A DNA stretch of 35,008 nt from Gammaproteobacteria bacterium (GCA_009908845.1 JAAAOQ010000256.1:1-35008), one strand, 5' to 3'. Counted from the stretch's first letter, positions 1 through 9,634 are shown. The notes: a model not told the origin generated them from the letters alone. Numbers and translations are program-made.

Positions 1-845
1 GGTTGATCGAGGGGCTGAGCATCCGCGAGCGGATACCCCAGATCGAGGTCGCACAGGGGGATGGGCCGGTCGTGCTCGTGTTTCGGGTGCTAGATCCGCC
101 AACAGCCGGCGATTGCGATCAGTTGCTGAGCTTCGCCGCTGCGACCGGCTTCCAGGTCTATCTTCAGGAGGGCGGTGTCGAGACCGTCCGACCGCTTCTG
201 GGGCAGGCGACCGATCTCACCTACAGCCTGCCGCAGCAGGAGGTGACGATCGGCTTCGAGCCGACCGATTTCACCCAGGTCAATCTGGAACTGAACCGCA
301 AGATGGTCACGCAGGCCCTGGACCTGCTCGATCCGCGATCGGATGACTCGGTGCTCGATCTCTTCTGCGGGATCGGCAATTTCACGCTGCCGTTGGCTCG
401 GCGTGCGCGCGAGGTCGTCGGCATCGAGGGCGATGCCGGGCTGGTCGCGCGTGCCGCCGCCAATGCCGCACGCAACGGTATCGAGAATGCGACCTTCTAT
501 ACCGCCGATCTGTATGCCGCTGCACAGGCTGAGCAGAAGGCGGGGGCGGGGGCGGGGGGGCGTTCTGGTGCCGCTGGGGAGAGCCAGCAGTCGGATTGGC
601 GCGGGCGCGGGTTCGACAAGGCCTTGCTCGACCCGCCACGCAGCGGCGCGTGGGAGGTTCTGGATTGGCTGGCTGCCTCCGGAGTGCGGCGGGTGCTGTA
701 CGTCTCCTGCTATCCAGCGACCCTGGCCCGGGATGCGGCCAAGCTGGTCGGCGAGCTTGGGTTTCGGCTCGAGGCGGCGGGAGCGATGGATATGTTCCCG
801 CACACCGCGCATCTGGAGGCGATGGCATTGTTCGAGCGTGCTTGA
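1..845 (+). CDS. rlmD: 23S rRNA (uracil-5-)-methyltransferase RlmD-like, 5' truncated
   Basis: The C-terminal about 280 residues of a TrmA/RlmD (RumA) family SAM-dependent enzyme; the TRAM domain and true start lie before the window. Visible are the SAM-binding motif DLFCGIGNFTLPLA, the LLDPPRSG loop, the catalytic-cysteine region VSCYPATLARD and the C-terminal HTAHLEAM with the conserved Glu. The family methylates a uridine C5 through a covalent Cys adduct; in E. coli RlmD the target is U1939 of 23S rRNA. Two oddities stand out. The residue after the catalytic Cys is Tyr, where the family normally has Asn. A Gly/Ala-rich insert, encoded by a G-rich tract near 540-560, sits between the SAM motif and the DPP motif. 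The family is certain; RlmD rather than another paralogue is inferred from the wording of these motifs. It is followed 20 bases later by the CYTH gene. Confidence 0.9.
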   Translation, partial: LIEGLSIRERIPQIEVAQGDGPVVLVFRVLDPPTAGDCDQLLSFAAATGFQVYLQEGGVETVRPLLGQATDLTYSLPQQEVTIGFEPTDFTQVNLELNRKMVTQALDLLDPRSDDSVLDLFCGIGNFTLPLARRAREVVGIEGDAGLVARAAANAARNGIENATFYTADLYAAAQAEQKAGAGAGGRSGAAGESQQSDWRGRGFDKALLDPPRSGAWEVLDWLAASGVRRVLYVSCYPATLARDAAKLVGELGFRLEAAGAMDMFPHTAHLEAMALFERA

Positions 846-865
846 GGCAACGAAGGAGGTCAGCG

Positions 866-1339
866 ATGGCGACCGAGATCGAGCGCAAGTTCCTCGTCAG
901 CAGCGAGAGCTGGCGGGAGGCGGTGGAGCTTGAGGTTCCGGTGATGCAGGGTTATCTGGCAGGGACCAGCCGCCTGACCTTGCGTGCGCGGCTGCAAGGC
1001 GATCAGGGGGTATTGACGATCAAGGGCGCGTCGCGCGGCATTAGCCGGAGCGAGTTCGAGTACCCGATCCCGGCCGAGGACGCCAAGACGATGCTCGCCG
1101 AGTTGGCCGAGTACTCGATCGTCGAGAAGACGCGCTATCTGGTCCGGTTCGGCGCGCATCTCTGGGAGATCGATGTCTTCGCCGGCGACAACGCCGGTCT
1201 GGTGCTCGCTGAGATCGAGCTGAGCGCCGAGGATGAGGACTTCGAACGGCCGGCCTGGCTGGGCCCTGAGGTCAGCGATGATCCGCGCTACTACAACGCC
1301 AATCTGGCGCGCCATCCCTATAAGGAATGGGGTCGCTGA
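866..1339 (+). CDS. CYTH domain protein, probable inorganic triphosphatase
   Basis: A 157-residue protein that is a single CYTH domain. The signature EIERKFLV lies at residues 4-11, followed by alternating charged strands (LTLRAR, LTIKG, EFEY, VEKTRYLV, WEIDVF, VLAEIEL) that would line the triphosphate tunnel. Compact bacterial CYTH proteins of this size, such as NeuTTM, are metal-dependent inorganic triphosphatases; class IV adenylate cyclases and thiamine triphosphatases share the fold, so the substrate is not proven. The start is well supported by AAGGAGG at 853-859. It lies 20 bases downstream of the rRNA methyltransferase and may be cotranscribed with it. No signal peptide is present, so it is cytoplasmic. 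Confidence 0.88.
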   Translation: MATEIERKFLVSSESWREAVELEVPVMQGYLAGTSRLTLRARLQGDQGVLTIKGASRGISRSEFEYPIPAEDAKTMLAELAEYSIVEKTRYLVRFGAHLWEIDVFAGDNAGLVLAEIELSAEDEDFERPAWLGPEVSDDPRYYNANLARHPYKEWGR

Positions 1340-1755
1340 ACATCGAGGTCATGAGACCGCTGTCACTCGGCTGCCCGATTTCCGACTTGGGGTTGAGAGC
1401 ACCCTCATCGCCCGGGGGGGTGCCTCAATCCGGACGTTGGCCCAGGCGGTCTCGGCGCCTACTGCCGTTATTCGCCAAGAAAAGGCAGTTGAGCGGCCGT
1501 TAGGGGATGTTCCGCGTGCCTGATCGCAAGCAGGCCAATTAAGAAGCCCTAACAGAATGCCCTCTCCGGCCTTCAAACTCGGCCTCTTGTGCAGGTTAGG
1601 CGAGCACTTTGATAACGCCTATAAGGCATAACGAGGCGGAACAGCCACTCTATTCCAACGCGTTGCAGCGCCTTGGGGCGTGCCCCGGGGGTGTGGCGGC
1701 CTGCACCAGGAGGGGGCTTGAGGTTCGCTCAGCCGTCAAATTCACCCAAACGGTT
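1340..1755. other. Gene-free stretch of about 415 bases
   Basis: I see no credible gene here. The most recognisable content is a dispersed repeat copy (1540-1620). A strong Shine-Dalgarno-like AGGAGGGGG at 1708-1716 has no suitable in-frame start behind it. An open frame of the downstream binding-protein gene extends back to a TTG at 1609, but that part has no signal-peptide character and its first codons lie inside the repeat, so I treat it as non-coding. Confidence 0.5.
1540..1620 (+). repeat. Dispersed repeat family 1, copy 1
   Basis: An 81-base segment that aligns without gaps to 19620-19700, with 64 of 81 positions identical by eye; the first 21 positions are identical, opening with TAAGAAGCCCTAACAG. 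This copy contains an inverted pair CCTAAC (1548-1553) and GTTAGG (1595-1600) that could close a hairpin; the second arm is only partly kept in the other copy. Both copies lie between genes. It may be a small REP- or MITE-like element, or a conserved 3'-end/RNA element. Confidence 0.65.
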
Positions 1756-3288
1756 GTGCCGAGGGAGAGGCAGTCAACCAACGCCTCGAGGATCATGCTC
1801 GCTGCGCTGGCGTTGCTGGCGGGGTTGAGTCTGATCGCGTGCGATGCTGGCCGCGATGATCGTGCCATCGTGCTCGCAGTGGCCCAAGCGCCGGCGAACC
1901 TCGACCCTCGATTGGCGACCGATGCGACCTCGGAGCGGGTCAATCGCCTGATCTATGCGCGCCTCGTCGAGCTGGACGAGGCCGGGCGGCCGGCGCCGGG
2001 CATTGCACGTTGGCAGCGCCTGTCGCCGCGTCATTACCGCTTCGAGCTCAGCGCCGAGCGGAAACGGTTCAGCGATGACCAGCCGCTGACGGCGCAGGAC
2101 GTCGCGGCCACCTATCGCTCCATCCTCGATGACGGGATCGCCTCGCCGCATCGCGCGACGCTGGCGCTGATCGAGCGCATCGAGGTGCTGGACGCGCGTC
2201 GCATCGCATTCCACCTGAGCCGGGCAGACCCGCTGTTCCCCGCCTATCTCAGTGTCGGGATCGTTCCAGCCCGATTGATCGCCGCGGGCCATCCGTTGCA
2301 GCGATCGCCTGTCGGCAGTGGTCCGTTCCGCTTCCTCGATTGGCCGCGGCCCGGGCGGCTTGTGCTCGAGCGTCGCAGTGACCGGCAACGGGTGGCCCTG
2401 GTCCGCGTCAAGGACCCGAATGTGCGGGTGATGAAGCTGTTGCGGGGCGAGGTCGACCTGCTGCAGAACGATCTGCCGCCGGAGTTGGTTGGGCTGCTGC
2501 GCCAACGCGACGCGGTGCGGGTGATCGAGGCGCCAGGGGTCAACTTCTCCTATCTCGGCTTCAACCTGGCTGATCCGGTCACGGGCGACCTGCGCGTGCG
2601 CCGCGCCATTGCGCATGCGATCGACCGCTCCGCGATCCTGCGTTGGCTGTTCAACGATCAAGGCCGGCTTGCCGAAGCCCTGCTGCCGCCGGAGCACTGG
2701 GCTGGTGCAATCGACCTACAACCCTATGCGCATGACCCGGGGCAGGCGCGCCAACTGCTGAGGGAGGCAGGCTTCGCGGCCGAGCAACCGCTGCGGCTCT
2801 CATACAAGACCTCGAGCGATCCGTTCCGGCTGCGCCTGGCCAGCGTGCTGCAAGCGCAGTTGGCCGAAGTGGGTATCGATCTCAGTATCCAAAGCTACGA
2901 CTGGGGCACCTTCTTCGGCGACATCAAGGTCGGCCGGTTCCAGCTCTATGGGCTGACCTGGGTCGGGGTGCGGCTGCCGGACATCTTCCGCTACGCCTTC
3001 CATAGCGCATCACTGCCGCCAAACGGGGCCAATCGCGGCCGCTACCTGAATCCGTTGGCAGATCGGCTCATCGAGGCGGCGCGCCGGGAGGGCGAGCTCG
3101 CTGACCAGGTACAGCACTACCGCCAGCTGCAGGCGTTGTTGCATGCCGAGCTGCCCTATGTGCCGCTCTGGTATGAAGACCAGATCGCTGTGATGCGGGC
3201 TGATCTGGCAGGGTATCGATTGGCGTCTGATGGCAACTATGACGGGCTGCTCAGTGTTGAGCGTCTCGCGGAGCGCGGAGCGCCATGA
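1756..3288 (+). CDS. Peptide/opine ABC transporter substrate-binding lipoprotein (SBP family 5)
   Basis: About 510 residues, the usual length of DppA/OppA-type binding proteins. An N-terminal hydrophobic stretch ends in the lipobox LIAC, placing the lipidated Cys near residue 29. Family-5 features follow: NLDPRLATDATS near the mature N-terminus, FELSAERKRFSDDQPLTAQDV, GSGPFRFLDW, and the hinge region FSYLGFNLADPVTGDLRVRRAIAHAIDR. It should bind a peptide or similar small ligand outside the inner membrane. GTG at 1756 is chosen because it supplies basic residues (PRERQ) ahead of the hydrophobic core; ATG at 1795 is an alternative but leaves no positive n-region. Neither start has a convincing ribosome binding site. 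No permease or ATPase is adjacent, but two orphan Dpp-type permeases lie at 15098-16846. An NlpC/P60 lipoprotein gene follows. Confidence 0.85.
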   Translation: MPRERQSTNASRIMLAALALLAGLSLIACDAGRDDRAIVLAVAQAPANLDPRLATDATSERVNRLIYARLVELDEAGRPAPGIARWQRLSPRHYRFELSAERKRFSDDQPLTAQDVAATYRSILDDGIASPHRATLALIERIEVLDARRIAFHLSRADPLFPAYLSVGIVPARLIAAGHPLQRSPVGSGPFRFLDWPRPGRLVLERRSDRQRVALVRVKDPNVRVMKLLRGEVDLLQNDLPPELVGLLRQRDAVRVIEAPGVNFSYLGFNLADPVTGDLRVRRAIAHAIDRSAILRWLFNDQGRLAEALLPPEHWAGAIDLQPYAHDPGQARQLLREAGFAAEQPLRLSYKTSSDPFRLRLASVLQAQLAEVGIDLSIQSYDWGTFFGDIKVGRFQLYGLTWVGVRLPDIFRYAFHSASLPPNGANRGRYLNPLADRLIEAARREGELADQVQHYRQLQALLHAELPYVPLWYEDQIAVMRADLAGYRLASDGNYDGLLSVERLAERGAP

Positions 3289-3304
3289 TTGGTTCGAGAA
3301 CCGC

Positions 3305-3332
3305 TTGACGGGTTGCTCTCCTGGTCTAAAAT
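3305..3332 (+). promoter_or_regulatory. Putative sigma-70 promoter upstream of the NlpC/P60 gene
   Basis: TTGACG at 3305-3310 and TAAAAT at 3327-3332 are separated by 16 bases, close to the sigma-70 consensus. The following A-rich leader runs to the ATG at 3378. This suggests the NlpC/P60 gene has its own promoter in addition to any read-through from the binding-protein gene. Confidence 0.6.
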
Positions 3333-3377
3333 CATATCGAACAAAAGGTTAGAAAAAACTTATCGGGTAAACTATCA

Positions 3378-3908
3378 ATGTCTTATTTCGGTGCGTGGGG
3401 GCAATGTTGGCATCGGGTGCGGGGGCTCTCGGTTGGCTTGATGGCGGCGATACTGATGACCGGTCTCGTGGCCGGCTGTTCGAGCCAGCCAGCACGCAGC
3501 CTCGAGGTTGCGGGTGACAGATTCGATCTCAGCGGGCTCGAGCCGCAGCGAGCCGATGTCGTCGAAGCCGCGCTTAAGCAGATGGGGACGCCATACGTGT
3601 ATGGGGGAACGACACCCTATCGCGCGCTCGACTGCAGCGGCTTGATGCAGGTCGCGCACCAGGCTGCCGGGATGGCGATCCCTCGCGTCTCAATCGATCA
3701 GCGGAACGCAGCCCGTCCTCTGCGTGGGCATCCCGAGCCCGGTGACCTCGTCTTCTTCAAGACCGGTCCCAGTCAGTATCACGTCGGCTTGATGGTGGAC
3801 GGAAAACGCTTCGTGCATGCCTCGACCTCAAAACGCCGCGTGCGGCTGGCGCGGCTTTCAAACCCCTACTGGCGTCAGCGCTTCCTGGGTGCTGGTAGTT
3901 ATCTGTAA
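3378..3908 (+). CDS. NlpC/P60 family lipoprotein (cell-wall endopeptidase)
   Basis: A 176-residue protein with a lipoprotein signal peptide (hydrophobic residues about 17-33, lipobox LVAGC, lipidated Cys34) and a single NlpC/P60 domain. The papain-like catalytic residues are visible: Cys86 in LDCSGL, His135 in YHVGLM, and a third polar residue, His147, in FVHAS. The motif GTPYVYGG just before the Cys is typical. Members such as E. coli MepS (Spr) and NlpC cut D-Glu to meso-diaminopimelate type bonds in murein stem peptides, and the lipid anchor would place it at the outer membrane. A near-consensus promoter lies upstream. The exact bond cut is unknown. The neighbouring peptide-binding lipoprotein suggests, but does not prove, a link between peptide release and uptake. 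Confidence 0.88.
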   Translation: MSYFGAWGQCWHRVRGLSVGLMAAILMTGLVAGCSSQPARSLEVAGDRFDLSGLEPQRADVVEAALKQMGTPYVYGGTTPYRALDCSGLMQVAHQAAGMAIPRVSIDQRNAARPLRGHPEPGDLVFFKTGPSQYHVGLMVDGKRFVHASTSKRRVRLARLSNPYWRQRFLGAGSYL

Positions 3909-4297
3909 GGCTGTACTCGATTGAAGCGGTACCCGATTGGAATGGTGCTTGACTGCTGTGCAGATCGAATAACCCCATGGATCAGCTGAGATCTGGTCGC
4001 GGCCTGACTTTCACCCAAGGGCGCATCGCTGAGGCGGCACTTGCCACGACGCCCGAGGATTCGGCATGGCCTGTTGCCGTAAAGGGGTTGGAACGGCGGT
4101 GGGGCGGGGCTGTCTATGGGCTGCAGAGAGGGCAAGCGCTTGATCCGCGCAAAGGCCGGCACGAGGGCGTGGACGCTGCCGGCCATGGCGCTCGCCTTTT
4201 CAAAGCCGATCGTGCAAAATGCCCGACGGTCCGGGCCTGCGTGGTGACACCGGGCCATACGAGCAATCTCAGTCCACGCTCTGAAGGAGACGTCAGA
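3909..4297. other. Gene-free stretch of 389 bases ahead of the HiPIP gene
   Basis: No credible gene. The HiPIP reading frame stays open upstream to 3977, but the real start is at 4298, where the ribosome binding site and Tat signal occur. A TTGACT near 3949 has no good -10 partner. The stretch probably holds the HiPIP promoter and leader, but I cannot place it. Confidence 0.4.
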
Positions 4298-4657
4298 ATG
4301 TCCGATAAGCCAATGAATAAGAGCCGTCGTGACGCCGTCAAGATGATGCTTGGTGGTCTTGCGTCGGTGCCCCTGGTCAACCTGGTCGGCATCGCTGCTG
4401 CGCAGGCTCAGGACCTGCCGCACGTCGATCCGGCGACCGATCCGACCGCGCAGGCGCTGAAGTATCATCATGAGGCGACCGAAGCCGATCGTGCTGCTGC
4501 CAATCGTCCCGGCAAGCCCCCGGAAGAGCAGTTCTGCAACAATTGCCAGTTCGTGCTGGCCGACTCCGGTGAGTGGCGTCCCTGCAGCCTGTTCCCCGGC
4601 AAGGCCGTGCACGAGACAGGTTGGTGCGCGTCCTGGACCTTGAAGGCCGCCGGCTAA
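4298..4657 (+). CDS. hip: High-potential iron-sulfur protein (HiPIP), Tat-exported
   Basis: A 119-residue precursor. A twin-arginine signal (SRRDAVKMM from residue 9, hydrophobic core, AAAQAQ cleavage region near residues 33-38) precedes a mature domain of about 81 residues. Four Cys ligands of the 4Fe-4S cluster are visible at 80, 83, 96 and 110 (C-x2-C-x12-C-x13-C), in the contexts FCNNCQF, PCSLFPG and GWCASW, as in Chromatiaceae HiPIPs. Family members carry electrons in the periplasm to the photosynthetic reaction centre in purple bacteria, or between respiratory complexes in some sulfur or iron oxidisers. Folding before export fits the Tat route. GAAGGAGA at 4283-4290 supports the start. 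The gene stands alone between two non-coding stretches, and paired GC-rich hairpins follow. Confidence 0.95.
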   Translation: MSDKPMNKSRRDAVKMMLGGLASVPLVNLVGIAAAQAQDLPHVDPATDPTAQALKYHHEATEADRAAANRPGKPPEEQFCNNCQFVLADSGEWRPCSLFPGKAVHETGWCASWTLKAAG

Positions 4658-5012
4658 TCCGGCACTGTGCCGCGCAGCGCCTAGGCTGCGCAGCGGGGCG
4701 CTGACGCGCCCCGCCCGCGATCCCTCCCGGCCCGATTGCCATTCACATCTCTGCCTCGTGATCTTGCTGCGATGCAGCAGCCCGACCGGAGCGGCCGGAT
4801 GACCCGGGCACGCAGCTGCCCGCCGAGCCCAAGTACGCTCCCCAACCCGACTGAGCCGAAACGGTTCGAGGCGAAGGCGCAACCGTCGTTGATCGCGTGC
4901 CCTTGAGAGTGCGCATCCGAAAGTCTAACCTGTTCCCGACCGCGTTCCCGTTGTACGAGCGAGGGCCGGGACGTATCTGCCATCTATCGCCCTCTGTCGG
5001 TTCTGGTCTTCC
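4658..5012. other. Gene-free stretch of 355 bases
   Basis: Apart from the hairpins at 4672-4714 I see no gene or RNA signature. I looked for a tRNA around the GGTTCGA at about 4862, but no acceptor or anticodon stem pairs with it. The stretch presumably contains the promoter of the membrane protein at 5013. Confidence 0.4.
4672..4714 (+). terminator. Tandem GC-rich hairpins downstream of HiPIP
   Basis: Two adjacent perfect inverted repeats start 15 bases after the HiPIP stop: GCGCAGC/GCTGCGC (4672-4678 with 4685-4691) and GCGGGGCG/CGCCCCGC (4693-4700 with 4707-4714), each with a 6-base loop. No T tract follows, so they may instead be an mRNA 3'-stabilising structure, which would suit an abundant electron carrier. 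Confidence 0.45.
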
Positions 5013-5789
5013 ATGAGTATCGCGCTTCTCCCGGTGACCCGCCAGCTGTTGATGCGGGCAATCCTCTGGGCACTGATCGGGGCAATCTATGCGCCAGTGT
5101 TCGTGGTGCTGGAAGGGCTTCTGGCGCCGTTTCTCGTCGATTTCGCGTTGGCCGCCGCGGCGGCCGGTGCCGGCGTTATCGGCGCAGCCTACTACAGCGC
5201 CCGTCAAGCCGCGCTTGCAGCGAGTGTGGTCGGCGTCATGGCGACCTTGTTCGTGCTGATGACCTTCTATGATGAAGCGACCTTCATCCACGTTGCGCTG
5301 CTCTGCGGCGCGCTGGGCATGTTGACGGGCCTGGCCTTCAAATTTCCGAGCCGCTGTACTGAGAATGTCGTCGGTAAGTCACTGGTCGGCGGTCTTAGCG
5401 GCTTGGTTTCTGGCGGCATCCTGACCGCACTCGTGCTGAGTGGACTTGAGCTGTCCCCATTGATTGCGGTCGCCTTCCTGGTCTCGGTCAACGGTGTCAT
5501 CTATGTCGCGTCGGTCCGTCACGTCGTCGGCATGACCGGGCTGTTACCAAGACGTTGGTGTCCGCTCGCCGAAGGCGTGGTGATCGGCGCCGTGGCGATC
5601 TTCTTTGGCGGCTGTGTCTGGGCGTTCACCAGCACGCTTTCCGGGTATGACCGACAGGATCTCTTCCTTCACGTCATCGAAAGCACCGCCACGGTGATGC
5701 CGCTGGCCGTCGCGTGCGGTGTGAGCTCGGGCGTTGTCACGGGCGTGCTACTAGAGCTCTTCGATTTCGATTGGGTCGATGATCTCTGA
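5013..5789 (+). CDS. Multi-pass membrane protein of unknown function
   Basis: 258 residues, strongly hydrophobic, with about seven to eight likely membrane segments. The first covers roughly residues 15-38, an Ala/Gly-rich one 40-62, and later ones include LALLSG-like stretches around 135-170, 185-205 and 225-248. The C-terminus is acidic (ELFDFDWVDDL). I do not recognise the family. A Gly-rich loop (SLVGGLSGLVSGGI) in the middle and a repeated GVVxGAV/GVVTGVL pattern could reflect an internal duplication, but that is weak. No clear ribosome binding site precedes the ATG at 5013. It ends 52 bases before rlmE, on the same strand; a small TCCC-TTCG-GGGA hairpin (5814-5825) sits between them. 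Function cannot be inferred from the neighbours. Confidence 0.75.
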   Translation: MSIALLPVTRQLLMRAILWALIGAIYAPVFVVLEGLLAPFLVDFALAAAAAGAGVIGAAYYSARQAALAASVVGVMATLFVLMTFYDEATFIHVALLCGALGMLTGLAFKFPSRCTENVVGKSLVGGLSGLVSGGILTALVLSGLELSPLIAVAFLVSVNGVIYVASVRHVVGMTGLLPRRWCPLAEGVVIGAVAIFFGGCVWAFTSTLSGYDRQDLFLHVIESTATVMPLAVACGVSSGVVTGVLLELFDFDWVDDL

Positions 5790-5841
5790 GACGATGAGCG
5801 CGTTGAACGGTAGTCCCTTCGGGGAGAGGGCCTGATCACTG

Positions 5842-6477
5842 ATGGCAGCGCGTAAGCGTGGTCGCCGCTGGATGGATCGGCACCTCAATGATCCCTATGT
5901 GCAGCGCGCTCAGCGTGATGGCTATCGATCCAGGGCGGCGTACAAGCTGATCGAGCTGGATCAGCGCGATCGGTTCTTGAGGTCTGGTCAGGCCGTCGTC
6001 GATCTCGGGGCAGCGCCCGGGGGTTGGGCCCAGGTGGCCGCTCAGCGGGTTGGTCCTGGCGGCCTGGTCCTGGCGATCGACCTGCTCGAGATGGAGCCGA
6101 TCGACCGAGTCGAGATCCTGCGTGGCGATTTCCGTGAGGACGCCGACCTCGATCGGCTATCGACGCTGCTGCTTGAGAGGACGGGTGGCGCGAACGCGGA
6201 TCTTGTGCTTTCCGATATGGCCCCAAACGTTTCTGGCATGGCAGCGGTAGATCAGCCAAGGATGATGTATCTGGTTGAGCTGACCGTGGATTTTGCCGTT
6301 CGGTTTGCGAAACCCGGTAGCGCTTTGGTAGTCAAAGCGTTTCAGGGCGAAGGATTCGATGCGGTACTGACTGACCTGCGTGGTCAGTACAAGCAGGTCA
6401 GCATACGCAAGCCAGCGGCCTCCCGGGCAGCAAGCCGCGAGGTTTACCTGGTAGCGAAAGGACGCCAAGTCCGGTAA
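5842..6477 (+). CDS. rlmE: 23S rRNA 2'-O-ribose methyltransferase RlmE (FtsJ/RrmJ)
   Basis: 211 residues, the normal length for RlmE, which methylates the 2'-O of U2552 in 23S rRNA in the A-loop of the 50S subunit. The catalytic K-D-K-E set is visible: Lys35 (AAYKLIELD), Asp125 (LSDMAPN), Lys165 (VVKAFQG) and Glu200 (SREVYLVA). The SAM-binding motif VDLGAAPGGW is at 53-62. The N-terminal basic stretch (MAARKRGRRW) fits rRNA binding. It precedes ftsH, as in E. coli, with about 80 bases between them. Confidence is high. Confidence 0.96.
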   Translation: MAARKRGRRWMDRHLNDPYVQRAQRDGYRSRAAYKLIELDQRDRFLRSGQAVVDLGAAPGGWAQVAAQRVGPGGLVLAIDLLEMEPIDRVEILRGDFREDADLDRLSTLLLERTGGANADLVLSDMAPNVSGMAAVDQPRMMYLVELTVDFAVRFAKPGSALVVKAFQGEGFDAVLTDLRGQYKQVSIRKPAASRAASREVYLVAKGRQVR

Positions 6478-6559
6478 CGTCCCGACTTATCATCAATGTT
6501 GGCGTTGAATCGAGCCTGCAGCCGGCTCGATTAACGCGGTTTTGCAAGAGGCCGATGCC

Positions 6560-8491
<1,932 letters not shown>

Positions 8492-8512
8492 ATCGACTCG
8501 CCTGCTGCCCCG

Positions 8513-8544
8513 GTAGGCCGATAGGTAGCAGCCTGTCGGCCTGC
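8513..8544 (+). terminator. Probable Rho-independent terminator after ftsH
   Basis: Arms 8513-8525 and 8532-8544 pair over 13 positions (two G-U pairs) around a 6-base loop, and TTT follows. It starts 21 bases after the ftsH stop. Confidence 0.6.
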
Positions 8545-8705
8545 TTTCGAGCGATACTCTTCGGGTATCCGAGCATCAACGGATTGGTTAACGGTCATGG
8601 ATTGCGTATCGGCGCGGAGTGTGGCTCGCGCCGCGCACTCGCTCGGTTCGGATGGGTTGAAGCGAGTGGGATGATCTCGCAGACCACCAACACGGAGATC
8701 CGGTT

Positions 8706-9566
8706 CTGACTTCTGGGATACAGCTCCAATGCGGTACGAGGTCGCTTGACCTCTCCCAACCGCAGATCATGGGCATTCTCAATATCACCCCCGATTCGTT
8801 TTCGGACGGGGGTGATTTTTTGGGTCTTGATGCCGCACTTGAGCAGGCCGAGCGGATGGTCGCTGCGGGCGCATCGATCATCGATGTCGGGGGCGAGTCG
8901 ACGCGCCCCGGCGCTGCGCCTGTCCCGGAGGCTGTCGAGATCGATCGGGTCGTGCCTGTGATCGAGGCCCTCGCAGTGGGCATCGATGCCGCGATCTCGG
9001 TCGATACCTCCAAGGCTGGGGTCATGCAAGCGGCAGCAGCGGCCGGCGCCGGGATGATCAATGACGTCTTTGCGCTGCAGGCGCCGCGGGCGCTCGAGGC
9101 CGCTCGGCAAACCGGTCTGCCGGTCTGTCTGATGCACATGCAGGGCCAGCCCCGCACGATGCAGCAAGCGCCGCGCTATGCCGACGTCGTCACCGAGGTC
9201 GAGGCATTCCTTCGTGGGCGTCTCGAGGCCTGCGAGCAGGCCGGTCTCCCCGAAGAGCGGCTACTCATCGATCCCGGCTTTGGCTTCGGCAAGACACTCG
9301 AGCATAATCTGCAGCTGCTGGCGCGCCTTGACGCATTCAGCGTGCTGAAGCGTCCGCTGCTCGTTGGGCTGTCGCGCAAGTCGATGCTCGGGGCCTTGAC
9401 GGGCCGAGCGGTGCGCGAGCGGGTCACCGCTGGGGTTGCTGCGGCAGTGCTCGCAATCGAGCGCGGTGCGGCGATCATCCGCACGCACGATGTCGGTGAG
9501 ACACGCGATGCGATCCGCGTCATGACGGCGCTGAGGGCGGTGCAGGATGGGGTTGCGCTTGCATAG
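8706..9566 (+). CDS. folP: Dihydropteroate synthase FolP, possibly with a CTG start
   Basis: A TIM-barrel enzyme that condenses p-aminobenzoate with dihydropterin pyrophosphate in folate synthesis. Motifs: [14 protein letters not shown] (pterin/pyrophosphate loop), [57 protein letters not shown] and a C-terminal RTHDV. The first ATG (8769) begins directly at MGILNI and would remove the first beta strand. The same frame stays open upstream to 8661 and encodes [13 protein letters not shown], matching the usual FolP N-terminus, but holds no ATG, GTG or TTG. A CTG at 8706, eight bases after GGAG (8694-8697), is the best candidate; an ATA at 8718 is at the homologous position. The conventional annotation would be 8769-9566. 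It precedes glmM, as in E. coli. Confidence 0.85.
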   Translation: MTSGIQLQCGTRSLDLSQPQIMGILNITPDSFSDGGDFLGLDAALEQAERMVAAGASIIDVGGESTRPGAAPVPEAVEIDRVVPVIEALAVGIDAAISVDTSKAGVMQAAAAAGAGMINDVFALQAPRALEAARQTGLPVCLMHMQGQPRTMQQAPRYADVVTEVEAFLRGRLEACEQAGLPEERLLIDPGFGFGKTLEHNLQLLARLDAFSVLKRPLLVGLSRKSMLGALTGRAVRERVTAGVAAAVLAIERGAAIIRTHDVGETRDAIRVMTALRAVQDGVALA

Positions 9567-9634
9567 CGGGCAGATGCTTGATCTGGAGCACGGGCTGCCC
9601 GGATGGTATGACGGGAGAGGACCAGGGTGAGCTT

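Noticed and set aside
541-565. G-rich tract that could form a G-quadruplex
   Set aside because: It sits inside the RlmD-type coding region and encodes a Gly/Ala insert; nothing else indicates a regulatory role.
1609-1755. Longer TTG start for the binding-protein gene
   Set aside because: The extra residues are not signal-like and the first codons fall in the dispersed repeat.
1774-2697. 307-codon open frame on the minus strand
   Set aside because: It lies antisense to the binding-protein gene, lacks domain motifs and is Arg/Gln-rich, as expected from reverse reading of GC-rich codons.
3977-4297. Upstream extension of the HiPIP frame
   Set aside because: The Tat signal and ribosome binding site both occur at 4298; the upstream part shows no conserved sequence.
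4855-4880. GGTTCGA resembling a tRNA T-loop
   Set aside because: No matching acceptor, D or anticodon stems can be drawn around it.
3899-4882. 327-codon minus-strand frame across the HiPIP gene
   Set aside because: It runs antisense to HiPIP and through two non-coding stretches; no motif, no ribosome binding site, composition typical of a shadow frame.
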